Shown piece after piece: positions 62,547-64,000 of a stretch of DNA of 64,000 nt; the stretch's first letter is position 1, and each line of letters begins with the position of its first letter. The position numbers were made by a program, and so were the translations under genes. Source of the DNA: Rugalucina vietnamica (lineage: Eukaryota; Mollusca; Bivalvia; Lucinida; Lucinidae); NCBI GenBank assembly GCA_964017185.1, contig OZ024871.1, forward strand, positions 61,617,226 to 61,681,225, read 5' to 3'. The notes beneath the pieces were generated by a model. The model was not told the origin of the DNA. It saw only the letters and a list, made by a program, of their open reading frames with translations, and did not search any database.

Positions 62547-63924
62547 AAGTAGCCCAAGGGCAACGATCGCTCACCTGAGAGTCAACAAGTACAGTCACTG
62601 GACAAAGTAGTTGGGGTTTTTTTTACCATATATGGGCATGGTGGCCATCTTGGTCATGTGACCTTGAAACCCTACTTACATCAGCAGAATAGCTCTTGTC
62701 TGGATTGTGTATCCTCTTGTCCGTCATTTTGGTTCACTTGAAAAAATCATATTAAAAAGTCAGGGTCCTATAATGACCCCCAGGGTGGTATGGCATTATT
62801 GGCAGGATTTAGGTAGAGCTCCACATGACATTGTTGCATATCGAATATACAAGCTTTATGTCATGTGGTTGCAGAGAAGAAGATTTTTTCATGTATTTCC
62901 ATTATAAGTCTATGGCAGATAATAACATGCCTGGGGCGCGGCCTGTATGGACGCCAAGAGCACCATTAGCAGGATTTTTAAAGAGGAGTACTATACATTG
63001 CTCCACACAAAATATGAAAGCTCTGAGCCATGATTGTGGTTTTGGAGAAGAAGATTTTTTTTTTTTTTTTACCAATTGTAAACTTGTCTATGAGAGCTAT
63101 TGACCCCCCCCCCCCCCCCCCCCCCCGGGGTGGAGCTATTTTTTACCCCAGGGGCATGATTCACAGGATTTATGTAAAGCTCCAAATAACAATGCTGCAT
63201 ACCAAATATAGCTTTGGCTCTGGTAGTTTCAGAGAAGAAGATTTTTCTATGTATTTCGCATTACAAAACTAAGGCAGATGATGAAGCCCCTGGGACAGAG
63301 CCTGGGCCACATGGTTTCAAAGATTTTTTTTGTTTGTTCCACTGTAAGTCTATGGAAGCTAATAACCCCCGGGGAGGAGCCATTTCTGACCCCAGGGGCA
63401 TGCTTGGCAGAATTTATGTAAAGCTCCACATTACATTATGCTGCATACCAAATATAGAAGCTTTGGCTGTTGTGGTTTCCGAGAAGAAGATTTTTTCATG
63501 TGTTTTCCATTATAAGCCTATGGCAGATAATGATGCCTACGGGGTTGGGCCTGTATGGACCCCAGGGGCATGGTTAGCAGGATTTATAAAGAGGACCACT
63601 AAACATTGCTACACAAAATATGAAAGCTCTGGGCCTTGTGGTTTCCGAGAAGAAGATTTTTTTTTTTATGTTTTTTCCCATTGTAAGTCTATGGGGCGGA
63701 GCCATTTTTGATCCCAGGGGCATGGTTGGCAGCATTTATAAAGAGGACCATTATACAATGCTACATACAAAATATGAAAGCTCTGGGCCTTGTGGTTTCG
63801 GAGAAGAAGATTTTTTTGTTTTTCCCATTGTAAGTCTATGGGAGATAATGACCACCGGGGCTGGACCATTTTTGACCCCAGGGGTCAAGATTTATAAAGA
63901 GGATCACTACACATTCCTACATAA
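62547..63924 (+). mobile_element. Family A element, second-type left end, no right end (A20)
   Basis: Left AAGTAGCCCAAGGGCAACGA, TCGCTCACCTGAGAGTCAAC. After one worn phrase (CCATATATGGGCATGGTGGC) and about 85 bp of unmatched sequence (62667-62750), the core is units of about 150-160 bp with CCTATGGCAGATAATGA, GGCCTGTATGGACCCCAGG and GGTTTCCGAGAAGAAGATTT. Runs of 16 T (63055-63070) and 23 C (63104-63126) occur. Confidence 0.75.
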
Positions 63925-64000
63925 AACAAGTAGCCCAAGGGCAACGATCGCTCACCTGAGAGTCAACAAGTACAGTCACTAAACAAAGTAATTGGGGTTT
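63925..64000 (+). mobile_element. Family A element, left end at the window edge (A21)
   Basis: AACAAGTAGCCCAAGGGCAA, CGATCGCTCACCTGAGAGTC and AACAAGTACAGTCACT repeat the start of A20 almost exactly; the rest is outside the window. Confidence 0.8.

Noticed and set aside
62680..62727. Possible 16-codon first exon on the minus strand (MTDKRIHNPDKSYSAD, then GTAAGT)
   Set aside because: ENGASE needs an exon encoding the CHDM.GGY..DR region between the N-terminus and the 62330-62478 exon, and the 200 bp between them has none. Probably chance inside unmatched intron sequence.

Overview
The window is animal nuclear DNA, most likely from a bivalve mollusc (species not determined). It contains one recognisable host gene, and nearly everything else is mobile or repetitive DNA. 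The gene, on the minus strand, is ENGASE (cytosolic endo-beta-N-acetylglucosaminidase, glycoside hydrolase family 85). I reconstructed seven internal exons at 62330-62478, 61075-61229, 47666-47817, 42617-42788, 25715-25818, 24492-24600 and 13615-13805. All have GT/AG borders and mutually consistent phases, giving about 344 codons in 49 kb. The first exons lie beyond 64000 and the last below 1. No second host gene could be supported.

The introns are filled by short-ended elements resembling the non-autonomous Helentron-like 'pearl' elements of bivalves. Each has a left hairpin followed by a 12-base word, a core of tandem repeats (128 to about 460 bp units), a tract rich in short ACG-type repeats, and a right hairpin that ends in the reverse complement of the same word followed by A/T. 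Six families with six different words are present. Family A (TAGCTCACCTGA) has about 20 copies or fragments. B is TAGCTCGCCTGM, C is (T)AGCTCGACTGC, D is TATCGCACCTGC, E is TATACCCCCGGC and G is TATGCCCCCAAC. Three nested copies (7921-10504, 38296-39186, 52117-54624) can be removed on paper to restore the interrupted host repeat exactly, with no target duplication.

Layout: 1-6460 B, G, LINE fragments, G, D; 6462-11588 nested A elements; 11599-13383 MITE, B, small palindromic element, tRNA-derived SINE; 13615-13805 exon; 13909-16917 MITE, B, TIR transposon, A; 17999-21181 long inverted duplication; 21617-24480 A element holding an 873-bp insertion with 8-bp TSDs and ending 10 bp from an ENGASE splice donor; 24492-25818 two exons around a 19-copy 32-bp minisatellite; 27754-31162 A holding a 1.57-kb TIR element; 32-34 kb hairpins and unique intron; 34251-42475 A, D, LINE and Penelope fragments; 42617-47817 two exons around a large A element; 48233-50541 family C, carrying a 128-bp array with estrogen-response-element palindromes; 51409-59204 A elements; 59231-60557 E; 60600-61045 CCATGG-rich minisatellite; 61075-62478 two exons around a D element; 62547-64000 A elements.

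All calls come from reading the sequence by eye. Family names for mobile elements are inferences from end structure; the ENGASE call rests on strong recall of the GH85 protein family.
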